Below, one piece after another: positions 11,620 to 22,278 of a DNA stretch of 64,000 nt. The notes under the pieces are model-generated. The model searched no databases and was not told the origin of the DNA. It saw only the letters and a program-made list of their open reading frames with translations. The stretch comes from Gadus chalcogrammus. Lineage: Eukaryota > Chordata > Actinopteri > Gadiformes > Gadidae. Position 1 is the first letter of the stretch, and every line of letters begins with the position of its first letter. The stretch is taken from positions 19,926,378-19,990,377 of the forward strand of contig NC_079413.1 of assembly GCF_026213295.1 (NCBI RefSeq). Direction: 5' to 3'. The position numbers and the translations under genes were made by a program.

Positions 11620-11654
11620 TTTGACATAGGCAACCCAAGGTTGCCTATGTCAAA
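11620..11654. repeat. 35-bp perfect palindrome at the LINE/L2 junction
   Basis: Arms of 16 bp (TTTGACATAGGCAACC and its complement) flank a 3-base loop, CAA. The right arm is the beginning of the L2 sequence and the left arm sits at the boundary with the Rex1-like LINE. This looks like a short fold-back of the cDNA 5' end made during L2 integration. Confidence 0.8.
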
Positions 11655-14598
11655 ACATGGCAACTTTTGCATTCCTGCTGTAACCACTAAGAGAGTAAAC
11701 AAAGGGAAACGTAGACACACTGCTAACCTCACAAATCTCATACATATTTCCTCCAAACCAAAAACAACCTTAAAGCCTATCAACAACACCATCAAGATGG
11801 GTCTACTTAATGTTAGGTCTCTTAATAACAAATCATTTTTAGTTAATGATTTTATTACCACCTCTAAACTGGATTTTATGTTTTTAACTGAAACATGGCT
11901 GGAACAAAATAACAGTGCAACCGTTCTGATAGAGACAGCTCCTCCCAACTATAACTTTTTTGATGCATGTAGATCTGGGAAAAGAGGTGGAGGGGTTGCT
12001 GTTATATTTAAAAATGATTTTCAGGGGAAACAGATGTTATTTGGTGATTTTCCATCATTCGAATACCTTTGTGCTGTATTGAAATGCTCCCCCAGAGTTC
12101 TCCTATTAATTATTTACAGGCCACCCACATACTCTGCAAATTTTTTCGATGAATTCACAGAATTATTGTCTAGCATCTCCACAGACTTTGACTGTCTAGT
12201 TATAACTGGTGACTTCAATTTTCATACTGATGATTTGAATGACAAGTGTGCAAAAAAACTTTTTACCATTTTGGACACATTTGAACTGTCCCAACATGTG
12301 AAAGAGACTACTCATTGTAAGGGCCACACTCTAGACCTGGTTATCACAAAGGGCCTCAATGTTTCTGATCTCTCTGTGACTGATCCTTCCTTGTCTGACC
12401 ACTTTTGTGTTTTCTTTAATATATCGTTTATTCCCGACATACAGACAAAATCAAATACTGTCAAAAAACGGTATATCAATGAAGAATCGTATGTACTTTT
12501 TAGAAAGGCCATCTCCTTACTACCACCTCTCAACCCATGTTCTGCTGATGATCTTGTAGAAAACTTTAATTTGAAAATTTTGAAAATCATGGATGTCATT
12601 GCACCTTATAAGGTTAAAACGATTTCTGGAAAGCAAAAGGCACCCTGGAGAAAAGCTGCCTCTGTAACAGCACAGAAAAAAGAATGCAGGAAGGTTGAAC
12701 GCATCTGGCGTAAAACAAAACTTCAAATTCACCATGATATCTACAAAGAGAGCCTCCGTGCCTACAATTCAGACTTAAAAAGTGCTAGAGAAACATTTTT
12801 CTCCAATATCATTAAATCCAATAATAATAATGCAAAAACCCTATTTGCAACTGTTGACAGACTGACCAACCCCCCAACACAAATTCCACCTGATCTCCAT
12901 TCCACGCAGAAATGCAATGAGTTTGCAGCTTTTTATACTGATAAAATTGAAGGCATCAGACGCGCCATCAATATCTCCACTTCAAACAAAAATGTTGGAC
13001 TACCACCCTGTTCAGGCAAAAGTAACGTGGCAGGGATGGCATGCTTTAATGTTATTGACTCTAAAACTCTTGTGGAAACTGTTACACAACTAAAGCCATC
13101 CACCTGTTGCCTTGATTCTTTACCTACCAACCTCTTTAAGAATGTTTTTGACTGCCTAGCAATAGACATATTGCAGATAGTTAACAACTCTCTCCAGTCA
13201 GGCAACTTTCCAAAAGCCCTGAAAACTGCAGTTATTAAACCCCTTTTAAAAAAGCGGAGCCTAGATACCTCTATTATTAACAACTACAGACCAATATCAA
13301 ATCTGCCCTTCATAAGTAAAATCATTGAGAAAGTTGTCCTCCAGCAACTTAATCACTTCCTGGCATCAACTGGTTGTTATGATACCTTCCAATCAGGATT
13401 TCGACCCCTGCACAGCACTGAGACCGCCCTCATTAAAGTTGTAAACGACATCCGTCTTAACACAGACTCTGGAAAAACCTCAATACTAATGCTACTAGAC
13501 CTCAGTGCTGCATTCGACACTGTAGACCATACAATACTTTTGGACAGGTTAGAAAACTGGGTGGGGCTTTCAGGCACAGTCTTAAATTGGTTCAGATCCT
13601 ACCTACAAAATAGGAACTACTTTGTTTCCATCGGCGACTTTGTATCAGAATCAACCAACGTGATGTGTGGAGTCCCACAAGGTTCGATCTTAGGACCCTC
13701 TTTATTCAACATCTACATGCTCCCACTAGGGCAAATCATGCATAATAACAATATTGACCATCATTGCTATGCTGATGACACGCAAATCTATGTATCGCTA
13801 TCACCAAATGACTATCGGCCCATAGATCTGCTGTGCCAGTGCATTGAGCAAGTGAAAGACTGGATGTGCCGAAATTTCCTTCAGCTAAATGAGGATAAAA
13901 CAGAGATAATTGTATTTGGTGCTAAAACGGAAAGGCTTAAAGTAACCCAACACCTTCACTCTCTGTCCCTGAAAACCTCAATCAAAGCCAGAAACCTAGG
14001 GGTTATCATGGATTCTGATTTACATTTCGAAAGTCACATCAAATCAGTTACAAAATCTGCATATTATCACCTTAAAAATGTAGCAAGACTTAGAGGGCTC
14101 ATGTCCACAGAAGACTTACAAAAACTTGTACATGCCTTTATCACTAGTAAGCTTGATTACTGCAATGGTCTCCTTACAGGTCTCCCAAAACAAACTCTAA
14201 GGAAGCTTCAGCTTGTTCAGAATGCTGCTGCTAGAGTATTAACAAAGACCAAAAAATTTGAACATATTACACCAATTCTTAAATCGTTACATTGGCTTCC
14301 TGTAGGTCAGAGAATTGATTTTAAAATCATGTTGCTAACCTATAAATCCCTACATGGTTTAGGCCCAAAATATTTAACTGATATGCTTCCACTACATAAG
14401 CCTTCTAGAACACTAAGATCTTCTGAGACCAATCTGTTAATTATCCCCCGAGTAAACACGAAACATGGGAAAACAGGATTTAGTTACTATGCAACAAATA
14501 GCTGGAATAAACTCCCTGAGGATTTAAGACTTGCCCCAACTCTGAGCACCTTCAAAACAAGATTGAAGACTTTTATGTTTGCTTTAGCTTTCTGCTAA
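11647..14598 (+). CDS. L2-type LINE ORF2: endonuclease plus reverse transcriptase
   Basis: 983 codons from the first ATG without interruption; the frame is open six bases further upstream, where the palindrome begins. An AP-like endonuclease comes first: GLLNVRSLNNKS, FLTETWLEQN, YRPPTYS, ITGDFNFHTDD and LSDHFCV. The RT follows: NYRPISNLPFISKIIEKVV, FQSGFRPLHSTETAL, LLDLSAAFDTVDH, CGVPQGSILGPSLF and CYADDTQIYVS. The C-terminus has the usual NAAARVLTKTKK and LHWLPV segments and the NSWNKLPEDLR end. All catalytic motifs are present, so the protein may still work, although the 5' end of the element (ORF1, promoter) is missing. Any transcript would depend on flanking promoters. L2 assignment rests on the RT motif set and the 3' tail. 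Confidence 0.9.
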   Translation: MSKHGNFCIPAVTTKRVNKGKRRHTANLTNLIHISSKPKTTLKPINNTIKMGLLNVRSLNNKSFLVNDFITTSKLDFMFLTETWLEQNNSATVLIETAPPNYNFFDACRSGKRGGGVAVIFKNDFQGKQMLFGDFPSFEYLCAVLKCSPRVLLLIIYRPPTYSANFFDEFTELLSSISTDFDCLVITGDFNFHTDDLNDKCAKKLFTILDTFELSQHVKETTHCKGHTLDLVITKGLNVSDLSVTDPSLSDHFCVFFNISFIPDIQTKSNTVKKRYINEESYVLFRKAISLLPPLNPCSADDLVENFNLKILKIMDVIAPYKVKTISGKQKAPWRKAASVTAQKKECRKVERIWRKTKLQIHHDIYKESLRAYNSDLKSARETFFSNIIKSNNNNAKTLFATVDRLTNPPTQIPPDLHSTQKCNEFAAFYTDKIEGIRRAINISTSNKNVGLPPCSGKSNVAGMACFNVIDSKTLVETVTQLKPSTCCLDSLPTNLFKNVFDCLAIDILQIVNNSLQSGNFPKALKTAVIKPLLKKRSLDTSIINNYRPISNLPFISKIIEKVVLQQLNHFLASTGCYDTFQSGFRPLHSTETALIKVVNDIRLNTDSGKTSILMLLDLSAAFDTVDHTILLDRLENWVGLSGTVLNWFRSYLQNRNYFVSIGDFVSESTNVMCGVPQGSILGPSLFNIYMLPLGQIMHNNNIDHHCYADDTQIYVSLSPNDYRPIDLLCQCIEQVKDWMCRNFLQLNEDKTEIIVFGAKTERLKVTQHLHSLSLKTSIKARNLGVIMDSDLHFESHIKSVTKSAYYHLKNVARLRGLMSTEDLQKLVHAFITSKLDYCNGLLTGLPKQTLRKLQLVQNAAARVLTKTKKFEHITPILKSLHWLPVGQRIDFKIMLLTYKSLHGLGPKYLTDMLPLHKPSRTLRSSETNLLIIPRVNTKHGKTGFSYYATNSWNKLPEDLRLAPTLSTFKTRLKTFMFALAFC

Positions 14599-14707
14599 AT
14601 CTTAAATACTTTAGCTTTATTTTACTAAAATGCCTTTTTAACTCACTTTCAATTTTACTTACTAAAAAGCCTTTTTAACTTTCTATTTTACTAATTTCTT
14701 TGCATAT
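14599..14707 (+). other. L2 3' UTR, first part
   Basis: AT-rich sequence with two imperfect copies of ACTAAAAWGCCTTTTTAACT. It is cut by ERV1 at 14713 and continues at 30062. Confidence 0.6.
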
Positions 14708-14712
14708 GTTTT

Positions 14713-15160
14713 GTTACGTATTTTAAGAATCTAAGCTACCCACACATAGCCCCAATGAAGACCAAACATATTAGCCGTAAATACCATACATAGCCACAAG
14801 GGGAGCCTTACTGAAGGCTGCAATAGATACTTTATCCACAGAGGGCAGTACCACAGACCAAGCGAGGAAAACCGAGGATTACGTCCCACCGGTTTTCTCC
14901 AAGTCTTCCGGCCCTCCGAGTCCATAAGAAAGCCTCCCCATTGTGGAGACAGGTAGAACTCTCCAGGCAGCGCTAGGACATTCGTGGGCTAAAGTCTTAG
15001 ACCAGCTAGGAGAACACTCTCGCACGTGCTAAGGCACATCTTCAATCTCTCTTAACTTCAGAGCATCAGTTTACCATACCGAAAATACTTTATACAAATA
15101 AAGTATCTCTTTAAAGCTATTCCTTTGGATTCGACCCCTCTTTCCTTGAAGAACATAATA
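14713..15160 (+). repeat. ERV1 5' LTR
   Basis: 448 bp starting GTTACGTATTTTAAG and ending GAAGAACATAATA. An AATAAA polyadenylation signal is at 15097-15102. The boundaries are fixed by the 5-bp flanking repeat and by the second LTR. The ends do not read TG...CA as in most retroviruses. Confidence 0.9.
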
Positions 15161-15162
15161 AT

Positions 15163-15178
15163 TGGTTGACCCCGACGT
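15163..15178 (+). promoter_or_regulatory. Primer-binding site, tRNA-Trp type
   Basis: TGGTTGACCCCGACGT, three bases after the LTR, matches the complement of the tRNA-Trp 3' end (TGGTGACCCCGACGT) apart from one extra T. The equivalent site in ERV2 also carries a single extra base, at a different position, so both are probably drifted versions of a perfect site. Confidence 0.75.
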
Positions 15179-16120
15179 TCGTGGAAAGTCCGGACCGAGA
15201 CTGGCGACCGCGAGGCCGTTCGGAAAGCAGTACAAGCTACTTACAGGCGCCACAACAAAGGTAAACAGAACCTGTTGTCAATGACTAAACTCTGTATAGT
15301 TAGATTAGTAACATTAGGTGAATAGCTTGTACTGCATCCGTCAGGCTGCGGGGACGTGTAATCTCGGACTGGTTTAAATTCATACAGCCGGTTACAAACG
15401 GCCTAGAATAAGCTAACAGATTGAAATTAAATAACGAGCTCACGAAGTATAAGGGCTAGGAGTGTGTTTTATATGGGTTTGTAGATAGACTATATGCAAT
15501 CCTGATTAGATCTAAATGTCCGTACCAACGTGGGAGACATATCACCTGTGGTTAATGTGTTATTTATTTGGTGTAGCGCCGAAGTTAAACCGGGGCACCA
15601 TAAGGTATATTTATTACCGACCATAAACTTCTGAACTCTTACGGCGGGGTGAGGAAAGGTCAGGTCTTTAACGTTAACCTAGCTTAGTTGCATATTAAAC
15701 CGGAAGCTTGGCCGTAGTTAGCCAAGGAATTCAAATCGAATTGATTCCTCACAGCCCGGTTCACGTAACATCTCATGTGCAATTTTGGTTAGTATAGAAC
15801 GCAGCCGTAGAGGTGGACTTACGCAGTAATAACCCATCTGCTATCAAGCGCCTCGCCAACCCGCCGTGGGGACAAACTTGCAGGAATCTCTTACTTCTTA
15901 TAGAGATCCAATACATGCTTTTGACTAGAGCTACCTGGGTCAAAACTAGTTTGTCTCTACAGCCCTTTGGATGTACCACGTGGTGTACGATTTAAGGGGA
16001 CCTCGCGTCTTGGAACCGTGCGTTTCCTTTGTTCATACCATCAGTCGTTATAGTCGAACTCCTTTTTTGAAATAGACGCCATTTCTCTAAAGCAACGGGG
16101 GGCTCAACTTAAGTGTTACA

Positions 16121-16348
<228 letters not shown>

Positions 16349-16674
16349 CAAGTCGGTAGGAGATGAATGGTCAGTCTTTTGTTAAGACTGCATAACCTCT
16401 GACCTAGGCAAAAGCAGATCTCTCTCTCTCGGTGCCGGTGCTATCTTGTGGCCTGGTTGCGCAGTCCGGTAGGACTGGAACAACTCGAATAGTTGTTGTA
16501 CTTTTTCTCCCATATCCTAGAAAACCCCTTTGATAACCCCAACCCTTCTGTCTCTGTCTCTATAGATCTGGTCGTAAACTCCTTTGATAACCCCAACCCT
16601 TCTGTCTCTATAGATCTGGTCGTAAACTCACCCCCCTCTCCCCATCCTTTGTCCCAATATCCCACATCCTATTG

Positions 16675-17273
16675 TAAACCCCCTTCACACCCCTTTGATC
16701 TCTCTCCGCAGGTCCTGGAGTAAAAGGCCCCACCCCCCTTTATTTTTTCACTTCTCCACCTTATCTCCACCCTCTCCGCAGGTCCTGTTGCAGATCCCTG
16801 TCCCCATCCCATTGAATACTGTTTATTGACGGGTACACTCACAGCACGACGTGCGAATAGTGTGTGCTTGGTCATTTAAGTGTTGGATATAGATAATAAG
16901 TCATCACAGCCTTTTGTCGTTCAGATAGAAATCAAGAAAAGTTTCTTTATCGATAAATAAGTTGTGAATTCCCGAAAAACCCAAACACTCTTAGTACTTC
17001 GCATCCCCTGTGCTGCGACCCCCACCCCCACCTACCGTCCCCTTCTCTCTCTCTAAACCCCCTTCACACCCCTTTGATCTCTCTCCGCAGGTCCTGGAGT
17101 AAAAGACCCCCACCCCTTTTTATTTTTTCACTTCTCCACCTTAACGCCACCCTCTCCGCAGGTCCTGTTGCAGATCCCTGTCCCCATCCCATTGAATTCT
17201 TGTTTATTGACGGGTACACTCACAGCACGACGTGCGAATAGTGTGTGCTTGGTCATTCAAGTGTTGGATATAG
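16675..17273 (+). repeat. ~215-bp duplication in the ERV1 leader
   Basis: The segment beginning AAACCCCCTTCACACCCC occurs at about 16675-16890 and again at about 17055-17273, 380 bp apart. Each copy holds two CTCTCCGCAGGTCCTG motifs, a CCATCCCATTGAAT block and GCACGACGTGCGAATAG. The two copies differ at only a few bases. Confidence 0.9.
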
Positions 17274-17531
17274 CCCCTGTGCCGTGACCCCCACCCCCAC
17301 CTAACCTCCCCCTGCAGGCCAACCCCGGTACCTGCCTCAACGCTCCCCCTGCTAACCTACACCGGCATCTACCTCTACGCCTACCCCTGCTGGTTTGCAG
17401 CGGCGCCTATCCTGTACCCTCAACGCCTCCCCCTGCTGACCGAAACAACGCCTGCCGCACTCCTGCCGCAACACCAGACAGCGGCCCCCAACTGCTCACC
17501 TAGCCCCAGCAGACGCGCCTTTCCAGACATC

Positions 17532-18864
17532 ATGGCCTCGCTCGATGTGCTACCTCGCCTAATGGAAGCGAGACCTGACCCAGATACCCCGGCCCAGATG
17601 AGGGCGGCAGTAGCCAGGTATATGGCAGCGAACGCCCTGAAGGACAAAGCGTTGTCCACTGGACAACAGAAAACTTGGGCTAAGCGAGAAGAAAAGTACA
17701 GGAAGGAGTGGGAACGAGTTGGAGTTTGGCCTGTTGGTGTAAAAGTCACCACCGGCCTCACAACAGCGGCCTGGGAATACACCCTGAAGGAGAGCGAATG
17801 GGCTGCGACGAGACGCGCAAACGAGAACAAGGTACGAAACGCGGATTCAGTCGACTACAGGAAAAAGAGGGAGAGCTACGCCCGAGCCCTACTCAACGCC
17901 TACAATGCGGCAATAGACATGGAAGTACGGAAGAGGGAAGGGCGACCAACCGACCTTTCCCGCCAAGAGGACACAGTGTTGAAAGGGCTGCCTGCAGCAC
18001 CTCACATCGAAGGGCGTGCGGCCCCACTAACCCTAGACGGAGCAGACGTGGGGGGCAAAGAGGCGCCATGTGCAGATGACAACACCGGCCTCCGCAACAA
18101 CACCTACCCCAGCCTCGAAAAAAACACCCCTTTCCCAAACAATACAAAGGCCCCACCACCATACGGCTGCTATGACCATCCGGCGCCTCGAGATTCCAAA
18201 GGCCCTGCCCTCCAATTCCCAATGCTCCACATAGAGAAGGGGCCTGTGGACATCTCATACAACGATCAACCCCCACCGTCGTTCGCAGGAGAATGTCAAG
18301 ATTACGATGGCGTTGAGTACGACTCGAAGAAGGGGCCAAAGGACGGGACCGACCGCGTGATAAAAGGGAGGAGCGGCCCGGGTGCCATAATTGGTCGAGA
18401 AGCGGACCACCCTCCGGGCGCAACGAATGTCGGCATGCCCCAATCCTGCCCAACAGAGCAGCAGCAACAACAACAGCTGCAACCAAACCCACAACCCTAC
18501 TGGACGCAGCAGCAGCAGCAGTTTCAGCAGCAGTTTCAACCCATCACACAGCAGCAGCAGCAACAACTGCAACCAAACCCACAACCCTACTGGACGCAGC
18601 AGCAGCAGCAGCAGCAGCATCAGCAGCAGCAGTTTCAGCAGCAGTTTCAACCCATCACACAGCAGCAGCAGCAACAACTGCAACCAAACCCACAACCCTA
18701 CTGGACGCAGCAGCAGCAGCAGCAGCATCAGCAGCAGCAGCAGCAGCAGCAGTTTCAACTCAGCACGCAGCAGCAGCAGCAACAACAGCAGCTGCAGTTT
18801 CAGCAGCAGCTTCAACCCAGCACACAGCAGCAGTTTCAACAACAGTTCCAACCCAGCACCCAAG

Positions 18865-18909
<45 letters not shown>

Positions 18910-19701
18910 TGCAACCCAACCCCCAACCCATCTCAGCCACCATACAGCCCAGCACCCAACAGCAGCAGCAGCATCAACAGCAGCTGCAACCCAACGCCCA
19001 ATCCTACTCAGCCCCGCAGCAGCAGCATCAGCAGCAGCTACAACGCAACCCTCAACCCAACTCAACCCAGCAGCAGCAGCATCAACAGCAGCTGCAACCC
19101 AACGCCCAATCCTACTCAGCCCCCCAGCATCAGCAGCAGCTACAACACAACCCTCAACCCAACTCAACCCAGCAGCAGCAGCACCAACAGCAGCCACTAC
19201 AACCCAACTCAACCCAGCAGCAGCAGCATCAACAGCAGGAGCTACAACCCAATTCAACCCAACAGCAGCAGCTACAACCCAATCCCCAACCCTACTGGCC
19301 GCAGCAGCAGCTACAACCCATCCCCCAGCCCAACTCAACCCAGCAGCAGCAGCATCAACAGCAGGAGCTACAACCCAATCCCCAACCCTACTGGCCGCAG
19401 CAGCAGCTACAACCCATCCCCCAGCCCAACTCAACCCAGCAGCAGCAACACCAACCCATCCCCCAGCCCAACTCAACCCAACAGCAGCAGCTACAACCCA
19501 ATCCCCAACCCTACTGGCCGCAGCAGCAGCTACAACCCATCCCCCAGCCCAACTCAACCCAGCATCAGCAGCATCAACAGCAGGAGCTACAACCCAATCC
19601 CCAACCCTACTGGCCGCAGCAGCAGCTACAACCCAGCACCCAACAGCAGCAGCTACAACCCATCCCCCAGCCCAACTCAACCCAGCAGCAGCAGCTACAA
19701 C
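17532..19701 (+). CDS. gag: ERV1 gag, N-terminal part up to the hAT insertion
   Basis: Codes the first ~723 residues of the retroviral structural polyprotein. The first ATG after the leader is used; the next bases give a helical, charged N-terminus (residues 1-150, Trp- and Arg/Lys-rich) suited to a matrix domain, then a Pro-rich spacer with PPPYG near residue 210, a possible late-domain motif. From about residue 310 the protein turns into a very long Gln-rich region. A hAT element follows codon 723 and brings a stop at 19724. When the 935-bp element plus one 8-bp target copy is set aside, the frame is the same on both sides, so the insertion is the only break. Gag of this length (about 1267 codons in all) is much longer than usual for retroviruses. 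Confidence 0.8.
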
Positions 19702-20636
19702 TAGGGATGCAAATTATCGAGTAATTCATTAATCGATAGTTGTTTCATCTTATCGATCGATGATCGATTAATTGATAAGCGGCAATTCTTCTGAGAAGCT
19801 GAATTTCCTTCTGAATGTGACACATTTAGGTGGTAATTCAACAAAGTCGTTTAGTTGTTGTACTTTAGAATACTTCCACATATTGTGCATTTGGCGTCTT
19901 TGTCGTCATTAACCAACTTAAAGTGGCTCCATACTGCACTCCGTCCTGCCGTGTTCCAATACCCGTACTGTCCGTACTTACTAGCCAAAATTTGAGTACG
20001 CAGTACTCCAATTCAGATCCGGCGAAAAGAAGTATACTTCAAGGACCCGGATGCCGTACTCAAAACGGGCTAATCGTGAAGTGTGGATCGAAGGACACTC
20101 CCCGTACTCAACGGCAGCCTTCTTAGATACGTAGCAGAAGAGGCGGAGCCAGGCTGAGCCAAAGTCGGCGCATTTTCCACATAGCCTGCATTAATATAGT
20201 CATTTTGTAGTTTTTATAGTTTTTATAGCTTTTTATAGCTGCTAGGCGTAAAGAGTTCACCGTTCAAAGCGGGATGTTTATTGCGGGGGAGGAGCCACGG
20301 CGGCAGTCGTGATCGTAATTTCCGGTTAGTGCACCACGGAGTACTCGATTTGGAACAGCACTCGCATCTGAAAAATGTACGTAGTAGCCAGTGCGGATAG
20401 TATACTTCCTTTAAGTATATTCATGGAAGTACGGGTATTGGAACACGGCCCTGCTTTGCTTGTGTTCCCGCTTGTGTTCCCGCGTGTGCGTCAAGTACGT
20501 CTGGCGTCAAGTGCGCCCTCACGTGGACGGTTGGGGAATTACGGGTTAAAATGCGATTAATTGCAAGTAATTTATTTTAATCGAGTAATCTCTTATCGAC
20601 AATTAATCGATAATCGATTAATTGTTTGCATCCCTA
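19702..20636. mobile_element. hAT-type element inserted in gag
   Basis: The ends are TAGGGATGCAAA at 19702 and TTTGCATCCCTA ending at 20636, flanked by the 8-bp direct repeat gctacaac (19694-19701, 20637-20644). Subterminal ATCGATTAAT motifs recur in both directions. No transposase is present. A smaller inverted-repeat element lies within. Confidence 0.9.
19949..20449. mobile_element. Nested inverted-repeat element (MITE)
   Basis: GCCGTGTTCCAATACCCGTA at 19949 and its exact complement ending at 20449 form the ends. AGTACG and GTACTC motifs recur near both ends. The outermost flanks read CCTGCC and CCTGC, so the precise duplication is unclear. Overall style resembles the element at 9114-9809. 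Confidence 0.75.
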
Positions 20637-20644
20637 GCTACAAC

Positions 20645-22278
20645 CCATCCCCCAGCCCAACTCAACCCAGCAGCAGCAGCTACGACCCATCCCCCAGCCC
20701 AACTCAACCCAGCAGCAGCAGCTACAACCCATCCCCCAGCCCAACTCAACCCAGCAGCAGCAGCTACAACCCATCCCCCAACCCGACTCAACCCAACTCT
20801 ACGCACCCCAACATCAGCTACAATACAATCCACAACTACCGCAACAGCAGAAAATACTACAACCCATCCAGCACCAACAAGGAAATCCAAACTGTTCCAA
20901 CCAAGGATACATGGGGAACTCGAACTCCCCTAACATTCAAGGACAAGGACAAGACAACTGTGTAAACCCGCAATGCGTTCAAGAGAACCCCGTAAACAAT
21001 GATCCAAGTACGGGGGCCATCCAGAAGACGAATGGCACTCCCGCCGGAGCCACCTCGGGACCTAAACAGGATCAACCTTGTGAAACAAGATCTGCCTCCC
21101 AACCCGCAACCCGAGGAAAAAACCACGCAACCAAGACGGATCGCCGCACTAGGAATACCAAGACGAAGCGGTCGGACGACGAATGCTCAGACGAAGAGGA
21201 CACCGACCTGATGGCACCCCTGATGACGGACGCATGGGACAGGAAAATATTTTCCTGTTGGGGACACCGAGAAAGGCACGTCCTGGCCCGCCGTTTGCCT
21301 TCGATCACGGCGGGAGCTCCGGCCTGGATCAGGACGTTCGAGGAGGAGACATCAGGTGATGTCCTGGCCATAGGAGATGTAAGAGCCATCATCGGAAAAG
21401 CCCATGGTTCCGACAAAACAATAGAACTGGAAAGAATGACCCATACTACCCATGTGCCAGACAAAGCACCCTTCGACATATACCGGAATGCCTTCTGGGA
21501 TAACCTCAAACGACAATACCCACCAGACCTCAGTGCAGTGGGAATCCAAGGCCTGGCCATCAAACCAGAAGAAACCATCCATGATTACGTAAGAAGAGCC
21601 GAAATCCTATGGGCAGACAAAAATGACTGCAGCCCGTACGAAAACAACCTGGCAAACAACACCTTCCGAAAGGCGGTCTTGAGTGGGCTACCGCCCGAGG
21701 CCCAAACTGGACTGGAGACGGTGGTTGGACTGTACGTCAAACCAAAAGCAGAGTGGATGGAACACCTCATTCACCACCTCAATCTAAGCAAAAAGAAGCA
21801 AGCAAAGAAAGACCACGACGGAGGTATAGAGGAAATATTCAAACAGATGTGCAGGGTGAACATAGAAAAGGACGTGGAGATGCGGCGGCAGCTCAAGAAA
21901 GCCGAAGAAGACCAGGATTACGAAAACATGATGTCCCTAATGTCCGAACCAGTCCCTCAGGTGACCCCTCTTCCAGAGTGGCTACGACAGGGCAACGAAC
22001 CCACCGCATACGCTGCATACGTGGCCGACGCCATGCAACAATCGGGTCACCAAAGACAAAACCAGCCAAACAGAGGAGGAGGAGCCGGAAGAGGAAGAGA
22101 CAGGATCGTGCGTATATCTCCATGTATGCATTGCAACCAAATGGGACACTGGATCAGAAACTGCCCCAGATACCACTCCGACAGGGCCCAATCTAGGTTC
22201 CCGTCACAACAGCAAAATCAGAATACTGAACACACAACTCGGCCCAGAGCGGGCAACTCCATGTTAGCCATACAATAG
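20645..22278 (+). CDS. gag: ERV1 gag, C-terminal part (capsid and nucleocapsid)
   Basis: Frame continues from the N-terminal part. After the last Gln-rich units comes a basic linker with a KRSDDECSDEED acidic patch (about 21167-21203). A capsid-like helical domain follows from about 21200 to 21800 (AWDRKIFSCWGHRERHV, TIHDYVRRAEILW, FRKAVLSGLPPEAQTGLE), the last being a good match to the major-homology-like region of gamma-type Gag. A coiled, Lys/Glu-rich stretch leads to an Arg/Gly-rich segment and one CCHC zinc knuckle, CMHCNQMGHWIRNC, at 22124-22165. The ORF ends at a UAG (22276-22278) with pol following in the same frame. Confidence 0.85.
22276..22278 (+). promoter_or_regulatory. In-frame UAG between gag and pol (probable readthrough site)
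   Basis: The gag stop TAG is followed in the same frame by 18 open codons leading into protease. This is the arrangement used by gamma- and epsilon-type retroviruses, where suppression of UAG yields Gag-Pol. The following bases GGCTGCCC are G-rich, but I cannot confirm the pseudoknot normally needed. Confidence 0.65.

Larger units (their letters stand above)
18462..20790 (+). repeat. Poly-glutamine coding repeat region of gag (interrupted)
   Basis: CAG/CAA runs alternate with units coding LQPNPQPYW or PQPNSTQ. Early units are about 120 bp (18479, 18569, 18680); later units of 35-60 bp contain CTACAACCCATCCCCCAGCC. The array resumes after the hAT insertion at 20645 with three near-identical units of about 51 bp. 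Because CAG repeats are open in several frames, long Ser-, Ala- and Leu-rich shadow frames cover the region. Confidence 0.9.

Noticed and set aside
14731..14925. 64-residue minus frame repeated at 29627-29821
   Set aside because: It lies in both LTRs and is identical only because the LTRs are; no protein features.
17893..18492. 199-residue minus frame opposite gag
   Set aside because: Overlaps well-supported gag coding on the other strand and has no recognisable domain.
18391..19704. Long Ser/Asn-rich plus frame and 18760-19680 Ala/Val-rich minus frame
   Set aside because: Shadows of the CAG-rich gag repeat, which is open in several frames.
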